This document shows, piece after piece, positions 1 to 10,000 of a stretch of DNA of 64,000 bases. Both the position numbers and the translations under genes were made by a program. This DNA comes from Metapseudomonas resinovorans DSM 21078 (GTDB lineage Bacteria > Pseudomonadota > Gammaproteobacteria > Pseudomonadales > Pseudomonadaceae). The DNA is taken from assembly GCF_000423545.1 (NCBI RefSeq), contig NZ_KE384035.1:25792-89791 (forward strand), in the 5' to 3' direction. Numbering within the stretch: the stretch's first letter is position 1; every line of letters begins with the position of its first letter. The notes beneath the pieces were generated by a model, which searched no databases, had not been told where the DNA came from, and saw nothing but the letters and a program-made list of their open reading frames with translations.

Positions 1-504
1 ACACCTCAGGTGTCGGCATCCCAGCGCCTGGCGATGGTGCAGCTGGCAGTGACAGGTGTCGCACCATTGGCAGTGGATGATCGCGAGCTCAAGCGCGAGC
101 GGCCATCCTGGACCATCGAAACGCTGGAGTCCCTGCGCGCCGAGCTGGATGCCGAAGATCAATTGTTCCTGCTGGTCGGCTGGGACGCGTTCTGCGGTCT
201 GCCGAGCTGGCACCGTTGGGGCGAGCTGCTGGACCATTGCCACATCCTGGTCCTGCAGCGTCCGGACGCCGACAGCGAGGCGCCGGAAACCCTGCGTGAC
301 CTGTTGGCCGCACGCAGCGCGGTCGATCCGCATTCCCTGCAGGGGCCTGCCGGGCAGATCTCCTTTGTCTGGCAGACGCCCCTGGCGATTTCCGCCACCC
401 AGATTCGCCAATTGCTGGGGGAGGGGCGCTCGGTGCGCTTTCTCGTGCCCGACGCCGTATTGGCCTATATCCATGCGCACGACTTGTATCGTGCGTCGAA
501 CTGA
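1..504 (+). CDS. nadD: Nicotinate-nucleotide adenylyltransferase, 5'-truncated by window edge
   Basis: Joins nicotinate mononucleotide and ATP to give deamido-NAD in cytosolic NAD synthesis. The frame is open from base 1 and the family N-terminus with the GGTFDPxHxGH nucleotide-binding motif lies left of the window; the GTG at 10 is internal, not a start. Visible family stretches are [27 protein letters not shown] and the C-terminal [10 protein letters not shown] with [13 protein letters not shown], as in Pseudomonas NadD. It ends 22 bases before rsfS, the usual Pseudomonas nadD-rsfS-rlmH order, and is probably cotranscribed with it. Confidence 0.95.
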   Translation, partial: TPQVSASQRLAMVQLAVTGVAPLAVDDRELKRERPSWTIETLESLRAELDAEDQLFLLVGWDAFCGLPSWHRWGELLDHCHILVLQRPDADSEAPETLRDLLAARSAVDPHSLQGPAGQISFVWQTPLAISATQIRQLLGEGRSVRFLVPDAVLAYIHAHDLYRASN

Positions 505-526
505 TTCACTGAGGTAGTTGAACCCG

Positions 527-880
527 ATGCAAAACGAAGAACTCGTCAAGGTCGCCATTGCGGCCCTGGAAGACCTGAAAGGTCAGGAAATCACCACCAT
601 CGACGTGCGTGGCAAGACCAGCATCACCGACTTCATGGTGATCGCCAGCGGTACCTCTGGCCGTCATGTCAAATCCCTGGCCGAAAACGTGCTGGAGAAG
701 GTCAAGGAGCAAGGCGTCCGCGCGCTGGGTAGCGAAGGCCTGGACGGCGGCGAGTGGGCCCTGCTGGACCTGGGCGACGTGGTGGTGCATGTGATGCAGG
801 TCGCCACCCGCCAGTTCTACGACCTGGAGCGCCTGTGGCAGGGTGCCGAGCAGAGCCGCGCCCACCACAGCCACGAGTAA
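527..880 (+). CDS. rsfS: Ribosomal silencing factor RsfS
   Basis: RsfS binds ribosomal protein uL14 and blocks joining of the 30S and 50S subunits in starvation or stationary phase. The 117-residue product has the family core: [18 protein letters not shown], then [16 protein letters not shown] and FYDLERLW. An upstream in-frame TTG at 518 would add MNP; the ATG at 527 matches the start of known homologues and was chosen. It lies between nadD and rlmH with very short gaps, so one transcript is likely. Confidence 0.95.
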   Translation: MQNEELVKVAIAALEDLKGQEITTIDVRGKTSITDFMVIASGTSGRHVKSLAENVLEKVKEQGVRALGSEGLDGGEWALLDLGDVVVHVMQVATRQFYDLERLWQGAEQSRAHHSHE

Positions 881-892
881 GCGGGGCATCCC

Positions 893-1360
893 TTGCGTCT
901 ACGTCTGATTGCTGTTGGTACGCGGATGCCGCGCTGGGTGGAAGAGGGATGGCAGGAGTACGTCAAACGCCTGCCGTCCGAGCTCAGCCTGGAACTGGTG
1001 GAAATTCCCCTGACCACGCGCGGCAAGAATGCCGACGTGGCGCGGATGATCCGCCAGGAAGGCGAGGCGATGCTGGCCAAAGTGCAGCCGGGGGAACGCA
1101 TTGTCACCCTGGAAGTCGAAGGTCGACCCTGGAGCACCGAGCAACTGGCGGTTGAACTGGACCGCTGGCGCCTGGATTCGCGCACTGTCAACCTGATGGT
1201 CGGCGGCCCGGAAGGGCTGGCGCCGGAGGTCTGCGTCCGTAGCGAGCAGCGCTGGTCGCTGTCGCCGCTGACGTTGCCGCATCCGCTGGTCCGCATCCTT
1301 GTTGGTGAACAGATCTACCGTGCCTGGACTGTGCTGTCCGGCCACCCTTATCACAAGTAA
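893..1360 (+). CDS. rlmH: 23S rRNA (pseudouridine1915-N3)-methyltransferase RlmH
   Basis: A SPOUT-class methyltransferase that modifies pseudouridine 1915 in helix 69 of 23S rRNA using S-adenosylmethionine. The 155-residue length is normal. The C-terminal trefoil-knot region is visible as [14 protein letters not shown] followed by [23 protein letters not shown]. The start is TTG at 893, because the family begins MRLRLIAVG and no ATG or GTG fits there. The gene sits 12 bases after rsfS and 9 before mrdA. Confidence 0.95.
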   Translation: MRLRLIAVGTRMPRWVEEGWQEYVKRLPSELSLELVEIPLTTRGKNADVARMIRQEGEAMLAKVQPGERIVTLEVEGRPWSTEQLAVELDRWRLDSRTVNLMVGGPEGLAPEVCVRSEQRWSLSPLTLPHPLVRILVGEQIYRAWTVLSGHPYHK

Positions 1361-1369
1361 ACCCTGTCC

Positions 1370-3268
1370 ATGCCGCAACCGATCCGCCTGAAAGACCACG
1401 AGAAAGATGCCCGCCTGGTGCGTCAGCGCGTGATCGTGGGCGCCGTGGCAGTGCTGTTGCTGACTTGCGTGCTGATTGCCCGTCTTTATTACCTGCAGGT
1501 GATCCAGTACGAGTACCACTCGACCCTTTCCGAGAACAATCGCGTCCACGTGCAGCCGATACCGCCCACCCGTGGGCTGATTTTCGATCGCAATGGCGTA
1601 ATCATCGCCGACAACCGGCCCAGTTTCAGTCTCAGCGTTACCCGCGAGCGGGCTGGCGACTGGAAAGCAACGCTCGATGTGATTGTCGAAGTGCTGCAGC
1701 TGACACCGGATGACCGTGCCCTGTTCGAGAAGCGCATGAGGCAGGGGCGGCGGCCGTTCGAGCCGGTGCCTATCCTTTTTGAACTGACCGAAGAGCAGAT
1801 CGCCCGAGTGGCGGTGAACCAATTCCGCCTGCCCGGCGTAGAAGTGGTGGCGCAGTTGGTGCGGCACTATCCGCAGGGCGCGCACTTTGCCCACTCGGTG
1901 GGTTATGTCGGCCGCATCAATGAGAAAGAGCTGAAGCAGCTCGATCCGGTCAACTACAGCGGCACCCACCATATCGGCAAGACCGGGATCGAGCGCTTCT
2001 ACGAAGACCAGCTGCATGGCGAGGTGGGTTACGAAGAAGTCGAAACCAACGCTCGCGGCCGCGTACTGCGCGTGCTCAAGCGCACCGACCCGAAACCTGG
2101 AAAGGACCTGGTGCTGACCCTCGACGTGCGTCTGCAGGAGGCCGCCGAGCAGGCCCTGGCGGGGCGTCGTGGTGCCATCGTCGCCATCGAGCCGTCCAGC
2201 GGCGACGTACTGGCGATGGTCAGTCAGCCGAGCTTCGACCCGAACCCGTTCGTCACCGGCATCAGCTTCAAGGCTTACGCCGAGCTGCGCGATTCCATTG
2301 ACAGACCCTTGTACAACCGCGTGTTGCGGGGCCTGTACCCGCCAGGTTCGACCATCAAACCGATGGTGGCGGTCTCCGGCCTGGACTCGGGGGTGGTGAC
2401 GCCGGCTTCGCGAGTCTTCGATCCGGGCTTCTACCAACTGCCGAACTACGACCACAAATACCGCAACTGGAACCGTTCCGGTGACGGCTGGGTGAACATG
2501 GAAACCGCGATAATGCGGTCAAACGACACCTACTTCTACGATCTTGCCCACAAGATGGGGATCGATCGTCTGCATGACTACATGAGTCGCTTCGGTTTTG
2601 GCCAGCGCGTGGCGCTGGATATGTTCGAAGAATCCGCGGGCCTGATGCCCTCCCGCGACTGGAAGCGCGCCCGCTACCGCCAGGCCTGGTACCCGGGGGA
2701 AACGCTGATCCTCGGTATCGGTCAGGGGTACATGCAGGCAACTCCGCTGCAACTGGCTCAATCGGTGGCGCTGATGGCCAACCGCGGCAAGTGGATCCGC
2801 CCGCACCTGGCCAAGACCATCGAAGGCCAAAGGCCGCTGGACCCCAATCCGATGCCAGACATCATCCTGCGTGACCCGAAGTTCTGGGATGCCGGGCGTA
2901 TCGGTATGGAGCAGGTAGTCCATGGTGCCCGCGGCACGGCGCATAAGGTCGGCGCTGCGTCGGTCTACCGCATCGCCGGCAAGTCCGGCACCGCGCAGGT
3001 CGTAGCGATCAAGCAAGGCGAGAAGTACGACCGCTCCAAGGTCCAGGAACGGCATCGCGACCATGCGCTGTTCGTCGCCTTCGCTCCGGCCGAAGACCCG
3101 AAGATAGCCGTTGCGGTAATGGTGGAGAACGGCGAGTCCGGCTCGGGCGTTGCCGCACCTGTGGTCAAGCAGGTCATGGACGCCTGGCTCCTCGGTGAGG
3201 ACGGCCAGCTGAAACCCGAGTTCCGCCCGCCGCAACCGCTGGCGGACCAGCAGAGCGCCATTCGATGA
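1370..3268 (+). CDS. mrdA: Penicillin-binding protein 2, elongasome transpeptidase
   Basis: The elongation-specific D,D-transpeptidase (pbpA in Pseudomonas) crosslinks peptidoglycan during lateral wall growth with RodA and MreB and is the target of mecillinam-type beta-lactams. The 632-residue protein has one N-terminal membrane segment (about residues 21-43), a dimerisation/pedestal domain and a C-terminal transpeptidase domain. Active-site motifs are intact: STIK at S327-K330, SND at 384-386 and KSGT at 538-541. The start follows rlmH by 9 bases. The stop overlaps the rodA start by 4 bases (ATGA), which suggests translational coupling. Confidence 0.97.
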   Translation: MPQPIRLKDHEKDARLVRQRVIVGAVAVLLLTCVLIARLYYLQVIQYEYHSTLSENNRVHVQPIPPTRGLIFDRNGVIIADNRPSFSLSVTRERAGDWKATLDVIVEVLQLTPDDRALFEKRMRQGRRPFEPVPILFELTEEQIARVAVNQFRLPGVEVVAQLVRHYPQGAHFAHSVGYVGRINEKELKQLDPVNYSGTHHIGKTGIERFYEDQLHGEVGYEEVETNARGRVLRVLKRTDPKPGKDLVLTLDVRLQEAAEQALAGRRGAIVAIEPSSGDVLAMVSQPSFDPNPFVTGISFKAYAELRDSIDRPLYNRVLRGLYPPGSTIKPMVAVSGLDSGVVTPASRVFDPGFYQLPNYDHKYRNWNRSGDGWVNMETAIMRSNDTYFYDLAHKMGIDRLHDYMSRFGFGQRVALDMFEESAGLMPSRDWKRARYRQAWYPGETLILGIGQGYMQATPLQLAQSVALMANRGKWIRPHLAKTIEGQRPLDPNPMPDIILRDPKFWDAGRIGMEQVVHGARGTAHKVGAASVYRIAGKSGTAQVVAIKQGEKYDRSKVQERHRDHALFVAFAPAEDPKIAVAVMVENGESGSGVAAPVVKQVMDAWLLGEDGQLKPEFRPPQPLADQQSAIR

Positions 3269-4410
3269 ACAGCAACTTCGATCGCACCATCTCCCAGGAG
3301 GACGTGCTCAAGCGCCGAGCCACCCTCCTGCAGCGCCTGCACATCGATGGCTGGCTGCTGCTGATCATCCTGATGCTGGCGGCCGGTAGCCTGTTCGTCC
3401 TCTATTCGGCGAGCGGCAAGCACTGGGATCTGTTGATGAAACAGGCGAGCTCCTTCGGCCTGGGGATCGGGGCGATGATCGTCATCGCCCAGTTCGAGCC
3501 GCGCTTCATGGCGCGCTGGGTGCCGCTGGCATACGTGGTCGGGGTGGCCCTGCTGATAGCAGTGGAGGTCATGGGCCACACGGCCATGGGCGCTACCCGC
3601 TGGATCAATATTCCCGGGGTGATCCGCTTCCAGCCCTCGGAATTCATGAAGATCATCATGCCGGCGACCATCGCCTGGTACCTGTCTCGACACAACCTGC
3701 CACCCAAGCTCAAGCACATCACCGTCAGCCTGGTGCTGATCCTGGTGCCTTTCGTGCTGATCCTGAAGCAACCGGACCTCGGCACCTCTCTGCTGATCCT
3801 CGCCTCCGGTGCCTTTGTGCTGTTCATGGCCGGCCTGCAGTGGCGCTGGGTCTTCGGCGCGGTGGCGGCGGTGGTGCCCGTGGCAGTGGCCATGTGGTAC
3901 TTCGTGTTGCACGACTACCAGAAGCAGCGAGTGCTGACCTTCCTCGATCCGGAGAGCGACCCGTTGGGTACCGGCTGGAACATCATTCAGTCCAAGGCAG
4001 CCATCGGCTCGGGTGGGGTATTTGGCAAAGGCTGGCTGCTGGGCACCCAGTCGCACCTGGATTTTTTGCCCGAAAGCCACACGGACTTTATCATTGCGGT
4101 CCTCGGCGAAGAGTTCGGCCTGGTGGGCGCCTGCCTGCTGCTGTTGGTCTATCTGCTCCTGATCGGCCGCGGCCTGGTGATTACCGCCCAGGCCCAGACC
4201 CTGTTCGGCAAGCTGCTGGCGGGCAGCCTGACCATGACCTTCTTCGTATACGTGTTCGTCAACATCGGCATGGTCAGTGGACTGTTGCCGGTCGTGGGGG
4301 TACCCCTGCCCTTCATTAGCTACGGCGGAACCCATCTGGTGACGCTGCTGTCAGGGTTTGGGGTGTTGATGGCGATCCATACCCATCGCAAATGGATCGC
4401 CCAGGTTTGA
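3265..4410 (+). CDS. rodA: Rod-shape-determining glycosyltransferase RodA
   Basis: A SEDS-family peptidoglycan polymerase that makes glycan strands from lipid II with PBP2 in the elongasome; an inner-membrane protein. The 381 residues show about ten hydrophobic segments and family stretches such as RWINIPGVIRFQPSEFMK, LKQPDLGTSLL, GKGWLLGTQSHLDFLPESHT and the C-terminal PLPFISYGGTHLVTLLSGFG. It starts inside the mrdA stop (ATGA overlap) and overlaps the next gene by 19 bases, so mrdA-rodA-sltB1 form a tight operon. Confidence 0.97.
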   Translation: MNSNFDRTISQEDVLKRRATLLQRLHIDGWLLLIILMLAAGSLFVLYSASGKHWDLLMKQASSFGLGIGAMIVIAQFEPRFMARWVPLAYVVGVALLIAVEVMGHTAMGATRWINIPGVIRFQPSEFMKIIMPATIAWYLSRHNLPPKLKHITVSLVLILVPFVLILKQPDLGTSLLILASGAFVLFMAGLQWRWVFGAVAAVVPVAVAMWYFVLHDYQKQRVLTFLDPESDPLGTGWNIIQSKAAIGSGGVFGKGWLLGTQSHLDFLPESHTDFIIAVLGEEFGLVGACLLLLVYLLLIGRGLVITAQAQTLFGKLLAGSLTMTFFVYVFVNIGMVSGLLPVVGVPLPFISYGGTHLVTLLSGFGVLMAIHTHRKWIAQV

Positions 4411-5435
4411 AACGAGTGAATGATTTGAAAGCACTGCGCAAGTTGATGCAGTTTGGGGCCACCGGGGTGGCCTTGGTCGGACTGCTGGGGGCAGCCGCAC
4501 CGGCACTTTCCGGGGACTACGAGGGGTCGCCGCAGGTGGCCGAGTTTGTCGCCGAGATGACTCGCGACTACGGCTTTGCTGGCGAGCAACTGGTGGACCT
4601 GTTCCGTGAGGTGAATCGCAAGCAGTCCATTCTCGACGCCATCTCCCGGCCCGCCGAACGGGTCAAGCCGTGGAAGGAATACCGGCCGATCTTCATCACC
4701 CCGGCACGTATTCAGAAAGGCGTGTCCTTCTGGAACCAGCACGCCGAGGCGCTGGCTCGCGCCGAGAAGGAATATGGCGTACCGGCCCAGGTGATCGTCG
4801 CGATCATCGGCGTCGAGACCTTCTATGGTGGGAATACCGGCAACTTCCGCGTGATCGACGCCCTGTCTACCCTGGGTTTTGACTACCCGCCGCGTGCCGA
4901 TTTCTTCCGCAAGCAGCTGAAGGAGTTCCTCTTGCTGGCGCGCGAGGAGCAGGTCGATCCGCTGATGCTCAAGGGCTCTTACGCCGGGGCCATGGGGCTG
5001 CCTCAGTTCATGCCGAGCAGCTTCCGCGCCTATGCTGTGGATTTTGACGGCGACGGCCATATCGACATCTGGAAAAACCCGGTGGACGCCATCGGCAGCG
5101 TCGCCAGCTACTTCAAGCGCCATGGCTGGGCAACCGGTGGTCCGGTGGTCAGCCGTGCCCAGGTTCGTGGTGATCGAATCGACGAAGGGTTGACCCAGGG
5201 ACTGGACCCGGTGAAGAACGTCGGCGATCTTAGGACGCTGGGCTGGGCAAGCAGCGCCGCACTGCGCGATGATGTGCCGGTGACGGCCTTCAGGCTCGAG
5301 GGGGATGAAGGAGCGGAGTACTGGATGGGATTGCCGAACTTCTACGTCATTACCCGCTACAATCGCAGCGTGATGTACGCAATGGCCGTGCATCAGCTTT
5401 CCGAATTGCTGGTCAACGCAAGGGGCGGGCGTTAA
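4392..5435 (+). CDS. sltB1: MltB-family lytic transglycosylase (SltB1 type)
   Basis: Cleaves the MurNAc-GlcNAc bond of peptidoglycan with 1,6-anhydro ring formation, in the periplasm. The catalytic glutamate is E142 in IIGVETFYGGNTG, followed by YAGAMGLPQFMPSSFRAYAVD and the FDGDGHIDIW segment of Slt35-like enzymes. There is an N-terminal hydrophobic segment (FGATGVALVGLLGAAAPALS) that reads as a signal peptide rather than a lipobox. The ATG at 4392 overlaps rodA; GTG 4416 or TTG 4425 are alternative starts that would still leave the signal segment. The position after rodA matches P. aeruginosa sltB1. Confidence 0.92.
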   Translation: MDRPGLKRVNDLKALRKLMQFGATGVALVGLLGAAAPALSGDYEGSPQVAEFVAEMTRDYGFAGEQLVDLFREVNRKQSILDAISRPAERVKPWKEYRPIFITPARIQKGVSFWNQHAEALARAEKEYGVPAQVIVAIIGVETFYGGNTGNFRVIDALSTLGFDYPPRADFFRKQLKEFLLLAREEQVDPLMLKGSYAGAMGLPQFMPSSFRAYAVDFDGDGHIDIWKNPVDAIGSVASYFKRHGWATGGPVVSRAQVRGDRIDEGLTQGLDPVKNVGDLRTLGWASSAALRDDVPVTAFRLEGDEGAEYWMGLPNFYVITRYNRSVMYAMAVHQLSELLVNARGGR

Positions 5436-5438
5436 CCG

Positions 5439-6449
5439 ATGCCACAACCGATAAGAGTCGTCGTCTACGGCGCCGTAGCATTGTTGCTGGCCAGTTGCTC
5501 GAGCAGTCGCGCACCCGAGCCGGTCCAACCCGGCGGCGCGATCTCCGGTCCCGGTGATTATTCGCGTCCGCACAAGGATGGCGCGCCTTGGTGGGAGGTC
5601 GACGTCTCGCGCATTCCCGATGCCGTCCCCATGCCGCACTATGGCTCGTTCAAGGCCAACCCTTACACGGTACTTGGCAAGACCTACTACCCGATGAGCG
5701 ACGCGCGTCGCTATCAGGCAGTGGGCACTGCCTCGTGGTACGGCACCAAGTTCCACGGCCAGGCCACGGCCAACGGCGAGGCCTATGACCTCTACGGCAT
5801 GACCGCTGCACACAAGACCCTGCCGCTGCCCAGCTACGTGCGGGTTACCAACCTGGATAACGGTCGCACGGTGATCCTGCGGGTCAACGACCGCGGGCCG
5901 TTCTACTCCGACCGCATCATCGATCTGTCCTTCGCCGCGGCGAAAAAGCTCGGTTACGCCGAATCGGGTACCGCCCGAGTCAAGGTGGAAGGAATCGACC
6001 CTCACGAGTGGTGGGCCGCTCAGGGGCGTCCGGTGCCGATGGTCCTCGCGCAACCGAAGATGGTTGCCCAGCCACAGCCGCAAGCCAAACCCCAGTCGGC
6101 CGTCCAGGTGGCCAGCGCGCCGATCGAGCAGTACACCCCGCCGCCGCAGCAACACGCCGCCGCGGTTCTGCCCGTACAGATCGACGCAAAAAAAAACGAT
6201 TCACTCGCAGCGTCTGGCCTGTATCTCCAGGTGGGCGCCTTCGCCAATCCGGACGCTGCGGAGCTTCTCAAGGCCAAGCTGAGCGGGACGGTGAGTGCGC
6301 CGGTCTTCATCAGCTCGGTCGTGCGCAACCAGCAGATACTGCACCGGGTGCGCCTGGGGCCGATCGGAACTCAGGGTGAGGCCCAGCAGCTGCAAGACAG
6401 CCTGCGCCTGGCCAATCTCGGCCAGCCTACCCTGGTGAAGCCGGACTGA
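5439..6449 (+). CDS. rlpA: Septal-ring lytic transglycosylase / lipoprotein RlpA
   Basis: An outer-membrane lipoprotein that cleaves naked glycan strands at the division septum and helps daughter cells separate. It has a lipobox LLAS-C with lipidated C20. A double-psi beta-barrel catalytic domain runs from about residue 85 to 185 (ASWYGTKFHGQATANGE, VILRVNDRGPF, IIDLSFAAAKKLG). After a Q/P/A-rich linker comes a C-terminal SPOR domain from about residue 257 (YLQVGAFANPDAAELL), which binds denuded peptidoglycan. A run of nine A residues at 6188-6196 lies in the linker, in frame. The gene starts 3 bases after sltB1 ends. Confidence 0.95.
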   Translation: MPQPIRVVVYGAVALLLASCSSSRAPEPVQPGGAISGPGDYSRPHKDGAPWWEVDVSRIPDAVPMPHYGSFKANPYTVLGKTYYPMSDARRYQAVGTASWYGTKFHGQATANGEAYDLYGMTAAHKTLPLPSYVRVTNLDNGRTVILRVNDRGPFYSDRIIDLSFAAAKKLGYAESGTARVKVEGIDPHEWWAAQGRPVPMVLAQPKMVAQPQPQAKPQSAVQVASAPIEQYTPPPQQHAAAVLPVQIDAKKNDSLAASGLYLQVGAFANPDAAELLKAKLSGTVSAPVFISSVVRNQQILHRVRLGPIGTQGEAQQLQDSLRLANLGQPTLVKPD

Positions 6450-6510
6450 CGGCTTCCTCAATTAGCCTGCAAGGGCCTGTTAGACCATTAGCTACTTCTC
6501 AGAGAGACGG

Positions 6511-7674
6511 ATGAACATCTTCAGCTTCGCCAAACGCCTTTTACTGCCCGCAGCCCTGCTCATCGTCGCGCCGGCCTCCATGGCGACCCAGCAGATCGTC
6601 CCGTCGCCGCCCCAGTTGGCTGCCAAGTCCTATGTGCTGATGGACGCCCAGAGTGGCCAGGTGCTGGTCGAAAACAACGGTGACCAGCGTCTGCCGCCGG
6701 CCAGCCTGACCAAGCTGATGACCGCTTACATCGCCACCCTGGAAATCCGCAAGGGCCAGGTCGGCGAGAACGATCCGGTCACCATCAGTGAGCACGCCTG
6801 GCGTACCGGTGGTTCGCGCATGTTCGTCCAGGTCAATACTCAGGTGTCCCTGAGCGACCTGCTGCACGGCATCATCATCCAGTCGGGCAACGACGCCAGC
6901 GTGGCCGTGGCCGAGCACATCGCCGGCAGTGAAGACGCCTTCGCCGACATGATGAACACCACTGCCGAAAAGCTCGGCATGACCAACAGCCACTTCATGA
7001 ATGCCACCGGCCTGCCCAACCCGGAGCACTACTCCACCTCCCATGACATGGCGACCCTGGCCCGCGCGATCATCTACGAAGACCCGGCCCACTACGCCAT
7101 TTACTCCCAGAAGGAGTTCTTCTGGAACAACATCAAGCAGCCCAACCGCAACTTGCTGCTGTGGCGAGACAAGACCGTCGACGGCCTGAAGACCGGCCAC
7201 ACCGACGAAGCCGGCTACTGCCTGGTGGCTTCCGCTGTGCGTGACAACATGCGCCTGATCGCTGTGGTGTTCGGTACCAACAGCGAGCAGGCCCGTGCCG
7301 CCGAGACTCAGAAACTGCTGACCTACGGCTTCCGTTTCTTCGAAACCCAGACCTTCTATCAGAAGGGCGCCGAGCTGGCGAAAGCCCAGGTGTGGAAGGG
7401 CGCTACCCGGGAAGCCAAGGCGGGCCTGGCCCAGGACCTGACCCTGACCCTGCCGAGGGGCCAGGCCAAGAAGCTGCAGGCCAGCATGACCTTGAATCCG
7501 CAGCTGATCGCCCCCATCAAGCAGGGTGACGTGATCGGCAAGGTGGAGGTCAAGCTGGAAGACCAGGTAGTCCACAGCGCCGACCTGATCGCCCTCGAGA
7601 CCGTTGAGGAAGGTGGTTTCTTCCGCCGCCTGTGGGATAGCATCCGCCTGTTCTTCTTCGGCCTGTTCAATTGA
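6511..7674 (+). CDS. dacC: D-alanyl-D-alanine carboxypeptidase (PBP5/6 type)
   Basis: Removes the terminal D-Ala from peptidoglycan pentapeptides in the periplasm, limiting crosslinking. The 387-residue length is typical. Motifs are SLTK at S65-K68, SGN at 125-127 and KTG at 227-229. There is a signal peptide at residues 1-25 (cleavage near APASMA) and a PBP5 C-terminal beta domain ending in an amphipathic membrane anchor ([18 protein letters not shown]). The start has GAGAG just upstream of ATG 6511. It follows rlpA by 61 bases and belongs to the same cell-wall cluster. Confidence 0.95.
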   Translation: MNIFSFAKRLLLPAALLIVAPASMATQQIVPSPPQLAAKSYVLMDAQSGQVLVENNGDQRLPPASLTKLMTAYIATLEIRKGQVGENDPVTISEHAWRTGGSRMFVQVNTQVSLSDLLHGIIIQSGNDASVAVAEHIAGSEDAFADMMNTTAEKLGMTNSHFMNATGLPNPEHYSTSHDMATLARAIIYEDPAHYAIYSQKEFFWNNIKQPNRNLLLWRDKTVDGLKTGHTDEAGYCLVASAVRDNMRLIAVVFGTNSEQARAAETQKLLTYGFRFFETQTFYQKGAELAKAQVWKGATREAKAGLAQDLTLTLPRGQAKKLQASMTLNPQLIAPIKQGDVIGKVEVKLEDQVVHSADLIALETVEEGGFFRRLWDSIRLFFFGLFN

Positions 7675-7747
7675 CCTACTGAGCCGCCGCCTCGTGCCTT
7701 ACCAAGCCCGGGGCGTCCGCATCGCGGATCACGAGTCCGCCGCCGCC

Positions 7748-8029
7748 ATGACCGACACTCCTGACGTACAACCTCCAAAAATCGAGTTCCCCTGCGAGCG
7801 TTACCCCATCAAGGTAATCGGCGATTCAGGCGAAGGCTTCGCCGACCTGGTGATCGAGGTCATCCAGCGCCACGCTCCTGACCTCGACTCCACCACCCTG
7901 GTGGTGCGTGACAGCCGCAATGGTCGTTTCCTCTCGGTACAGGTGCTGATCACCGCCACCGGCGTCGACCAGCTGCAGGCGATCCACATCGACCTGCGTG
8001 CCACCGGTCGTGTGCACATGGTGCTCTAG
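7748..8029 (+). CDS. ybeD: YbeD-family (DUF493) small regulatory protein
   Basis: A 93-residue protein of the DUF493/YbeD family, an ACT-like alpha/beta fold of uncertain function that is conserved between dacC and lipB. Visible features are [44 protein letters not shown] and VHMVL at the end. The open frame extends upstream into dacC, but ATG 7748 (MTDTP) fits the family. The stop overlaps the lipB start by one base (TAGTG), suggesting coupled translation. An accessory role in lipoylation has been suggested from this context only. Confidence 0.9.
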   Translation: MTDTPDVQPPKIEFPCERYPIKVIGDSGEGFADLVIEVIQRHAPDLDSTTLVVRDSRNGRFLSVQVLITATGVDQLQAIHIDLRATGRVHMVL

Positions 8030-8655
8030 TGGCATCTGCCGAACTTGTCGTGCGCCATCTGGGGTTGGTGGACTATCTGCCGACCCTCGAAGCGATGCGA
8101 CGCCTGACTGCCGAGCGCGACGAACGGACACCTGACGAAATCTGGCTGCTGCAGCACCCCCGGGTATTTACTCAGGGTCAGGCTGGCAAGGCCGAACATC
8201 TGCTCGCACCGGGAGACATCCCGGTGGTGCAGGTTGATCGCGGCGGCCAAGTCACCTATCACGGCCCCGGGCAACTGGTGGCCTACCTGATGCTCGACCT
8301 GCGCCGTCTCGGACTGGGCGTACGCGAGCTGGTCACGGCCATGGAGCAGAGCCTGGTCGATGTCCTGGCTGCCTATGGCGTCGAAGCCGCGCCCAAGGCG
8401 GATGCGCCCGGTGTCTATGTCGACGGCGACAAGATCGCCTCGCTGGGGCTGAGGGTCAGCCGTGGCTGCTCCTTCCACGGCCTGGCGCTCAATGTGGACA
8501 TGGACATGTCGCCCTTCTGGCGGATCAATCCCTGCGGCTACGCCGGGTTGAAGATGGTGCAGCTCAAGGACCTGCTTGAGACGGCACCACCCTTCGAAGA
8601 GTTGGCTCAGCGCCTGGAACGTGCTCTACGCCAGCGGCTGGGCTACGCCAGCTAG
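8029..8655 (+). CDS. lipB: Octanoyl-[acyl carrier protein]:protein octanoyltransferase LipB
   Basis: Transfers octanoyl groups from ACP to lipoyl domains, the first step of endogenous lipoate synthesis. The catalytic pair is present: C169 in INPCGYAG and K135 in [13 protein letters not shown]. The substrate-site motif [11 protein letters not shown] and [20 protein letters not shown] are also present. The GTG start at 8029 overlaps the ybeD stop by one base. LipB works with LipA, which is encoded convergently just downstream; a strong hairpin terminator lies between them. Confidence 0.96.
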   Translation: MASAELVVRHLGLVDYLPTLEAMRRLTAERDERTPDEIWLLQHPRVFTQGQAGKAEHLLAPGDIPVVQVDRGGQVTYHGPGQLVAYLMLDLRRLGLGVRELVTAMEQSLVDVLAAYGVEAAPKADAPGVYVDGDKIASLGLRVSRGCSFHGLALNVDMDMSPFWRINPCGYAGLKMVQLKDLLETAPPFEELAQRLERALRQRLGYAS

Positions 8656-8690
8656 GCTGCGCGAGGCGTCTCGAACACGCGGAAATGAAA

Positions 8691-8725
8691 CGCCCCCCTC
8701 CCTTTGGGAGGGGGGCGAGTCTTTT
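8691..8725. terminator. Rho-independent terminator between lipB and lipA
   Basis: A perfect 12-bp G/C-rich stem (arms 8691-8702 and 8706-8717, loop TTT) is followed on the plus strand by AGTCTTTTA. It lies 36 bases after lipB and 80 bases beyond the convergent lipA stop, so it may serve both, although the T tract favours lipB. Confidence 0.88.
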
Positions 8726-8805
8726 ATGGGCTTTCGGATGGCGCCTGATTGCTGGGTGAAAACACCCTTTCGCCGACTTGCCGTAGCGGGCGGCGAATCG
8801 CCAGC

Positions 8806-9858
8806 TCAGCTCAGGTTGAGTGCCGGAATGATGCTGACGTCGAGGGGCTGGCCCGGCACCGGAACCGGCGCTGCCAGGCCCAGGTTGTTCTTCTCGAACA
8901 CCCGGTCTGCCCGGTAACTGGAGCGCACCAGCGGGCCCGCCGCGACTTCCATGAAACCCTTCTGCAGGCCGATATCACGGAAGCGGTTGAACTCCTCCGG
9001 GCTGACCCAGCGCTTGACCGGCAAATGGTTGCGGGTGGGCTGCAGGTACTGGCCGAGGGTGAGGATGTCCACGCCAATGGCGCGCAGGTCATCCATGGTC
9101 TCGATGACTTCCTCGTCAGTCTCACCCAGTCCGAGCATCAGGCTGGTCTTGGCCAGCACGTCAGGACGGTGACGCTTGGCATGCTCCAGCACGCGCAGGG
9201 TCTTCTCGTAGCCGGCGCGCGGGTCGCGCACCACGTGGGTCAGCCGCTTGACCGTCTCGACGTTCTGCGCGAAGACCTCAAGGCCGGAGTCCACGACCCG
9301 TTCGATGGCCTGAAGGTCGCCGTTGAAGTCCGGGGTCAGGGCCTCCACGACCACTTGCGGCGTGCGCTCCTTGATCGCGCGCACGCAGGCGGCGTAGTGA
9401 CTGGCGCCGCCATCATGCAGGTCGTCGCGATCCACCGAGGTCAGCACGATATAGCGCAACGCCATCAGCTCGACGGATTTGGCAGTGTTCTGGGGTTCTT
9501 CCTGGTCCAGCCAACCGTTGGGGTTGCCGGTGTCCACGGCGCAGAAGCGGCAGGCGCGGGTGCACACCGAACCCATCAGCATGATGGTGGCAGTGCCGTT
9601 GGACCAGCACTCGCCCATGTTCGGGCAGTGCGATTCCTGGCACACGGTGCTCAGGCGATGTTCACTGACATTGCGCTTGACCGCCTCGAAGCGGCTGCCG
9701 CCCGGCGCCTTGACCCGCAGCCACTTGGGCTTGGGTTCGAATACCTGCGCCTCGGCCGAGGTTCGGCGCTTCTGGCCATCCTTGATCGCGGTGATGCCCT
9801 GCGCAGTACGGAACTTTTCGCCGCTGGCGACGGGTTTGGAGGTGTCTGTATCGGACAT
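8806..9858 (-). CDS. lipA: Lipoyl synthase LipA
   Basis: A radical-SAM enzyme that inserts two sulfur atoms into octanoyl-lipoyl domains. Both iron-sulfur clusters have their ligands: auxiliary cluster C73, C78 and C84 ([12 protein letters not shown]) and radical-SAM cluster C99, C103 and C106 (VCTRACRFC). The conserved C-terminal serine ligand region is in [11 protein letters not shown]. At 350 residues it is slightly longer than the E. coli protein, with an N-terminal extension usual in Pseudomonas. It is convergent with lipB and transcribed alone as far as the window shows. Confidence 0.97.
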   Translation of the reverse strand: MSDTDTSKPVASGEKFRTAQGITAIKDGQKRRTSAEAQVFEPKPKWLRVKAPGGSRFEAVKRNVSEHRLSTVCQESHCPNMGECWSNGTATIMLMGSVCTRACRFCAVDTGNPNGWLDQEEPQNTAKSVELMALRYIVLTSVDRDDLHDGGASHYAACVRAIKERTPQVVVEALTPDFNGDLQAIERVVDSGLEVFAQNVETVKRLTHVVRDPRAGYEKTLRVLEHAKRHRPDVLAKTSLMLGLGETDEEVIETMDDLRAIGVDILTLGQYLQPTRNHLPVKRWVSPEEFNRFRDIGLQKGFMEVAAGPLVRSSYRADRVFEKNNLGLAAPVPVPGQPLDVSIIPALNLS

Positions 9859-10000
9859 GGGAAAACTGGCTCCGCTAGAGGCTCCGTGGGCTGCCGCAGG
9901 GGCAAAAAAGGGTGGCGCAGTGTATCACAAAGGCGTCTGCACGAACTGGCCGCCGTCCGGAAGCGAGCGCGCCGGAGGCTGCGAGGAAGGCGGGGGGGGC

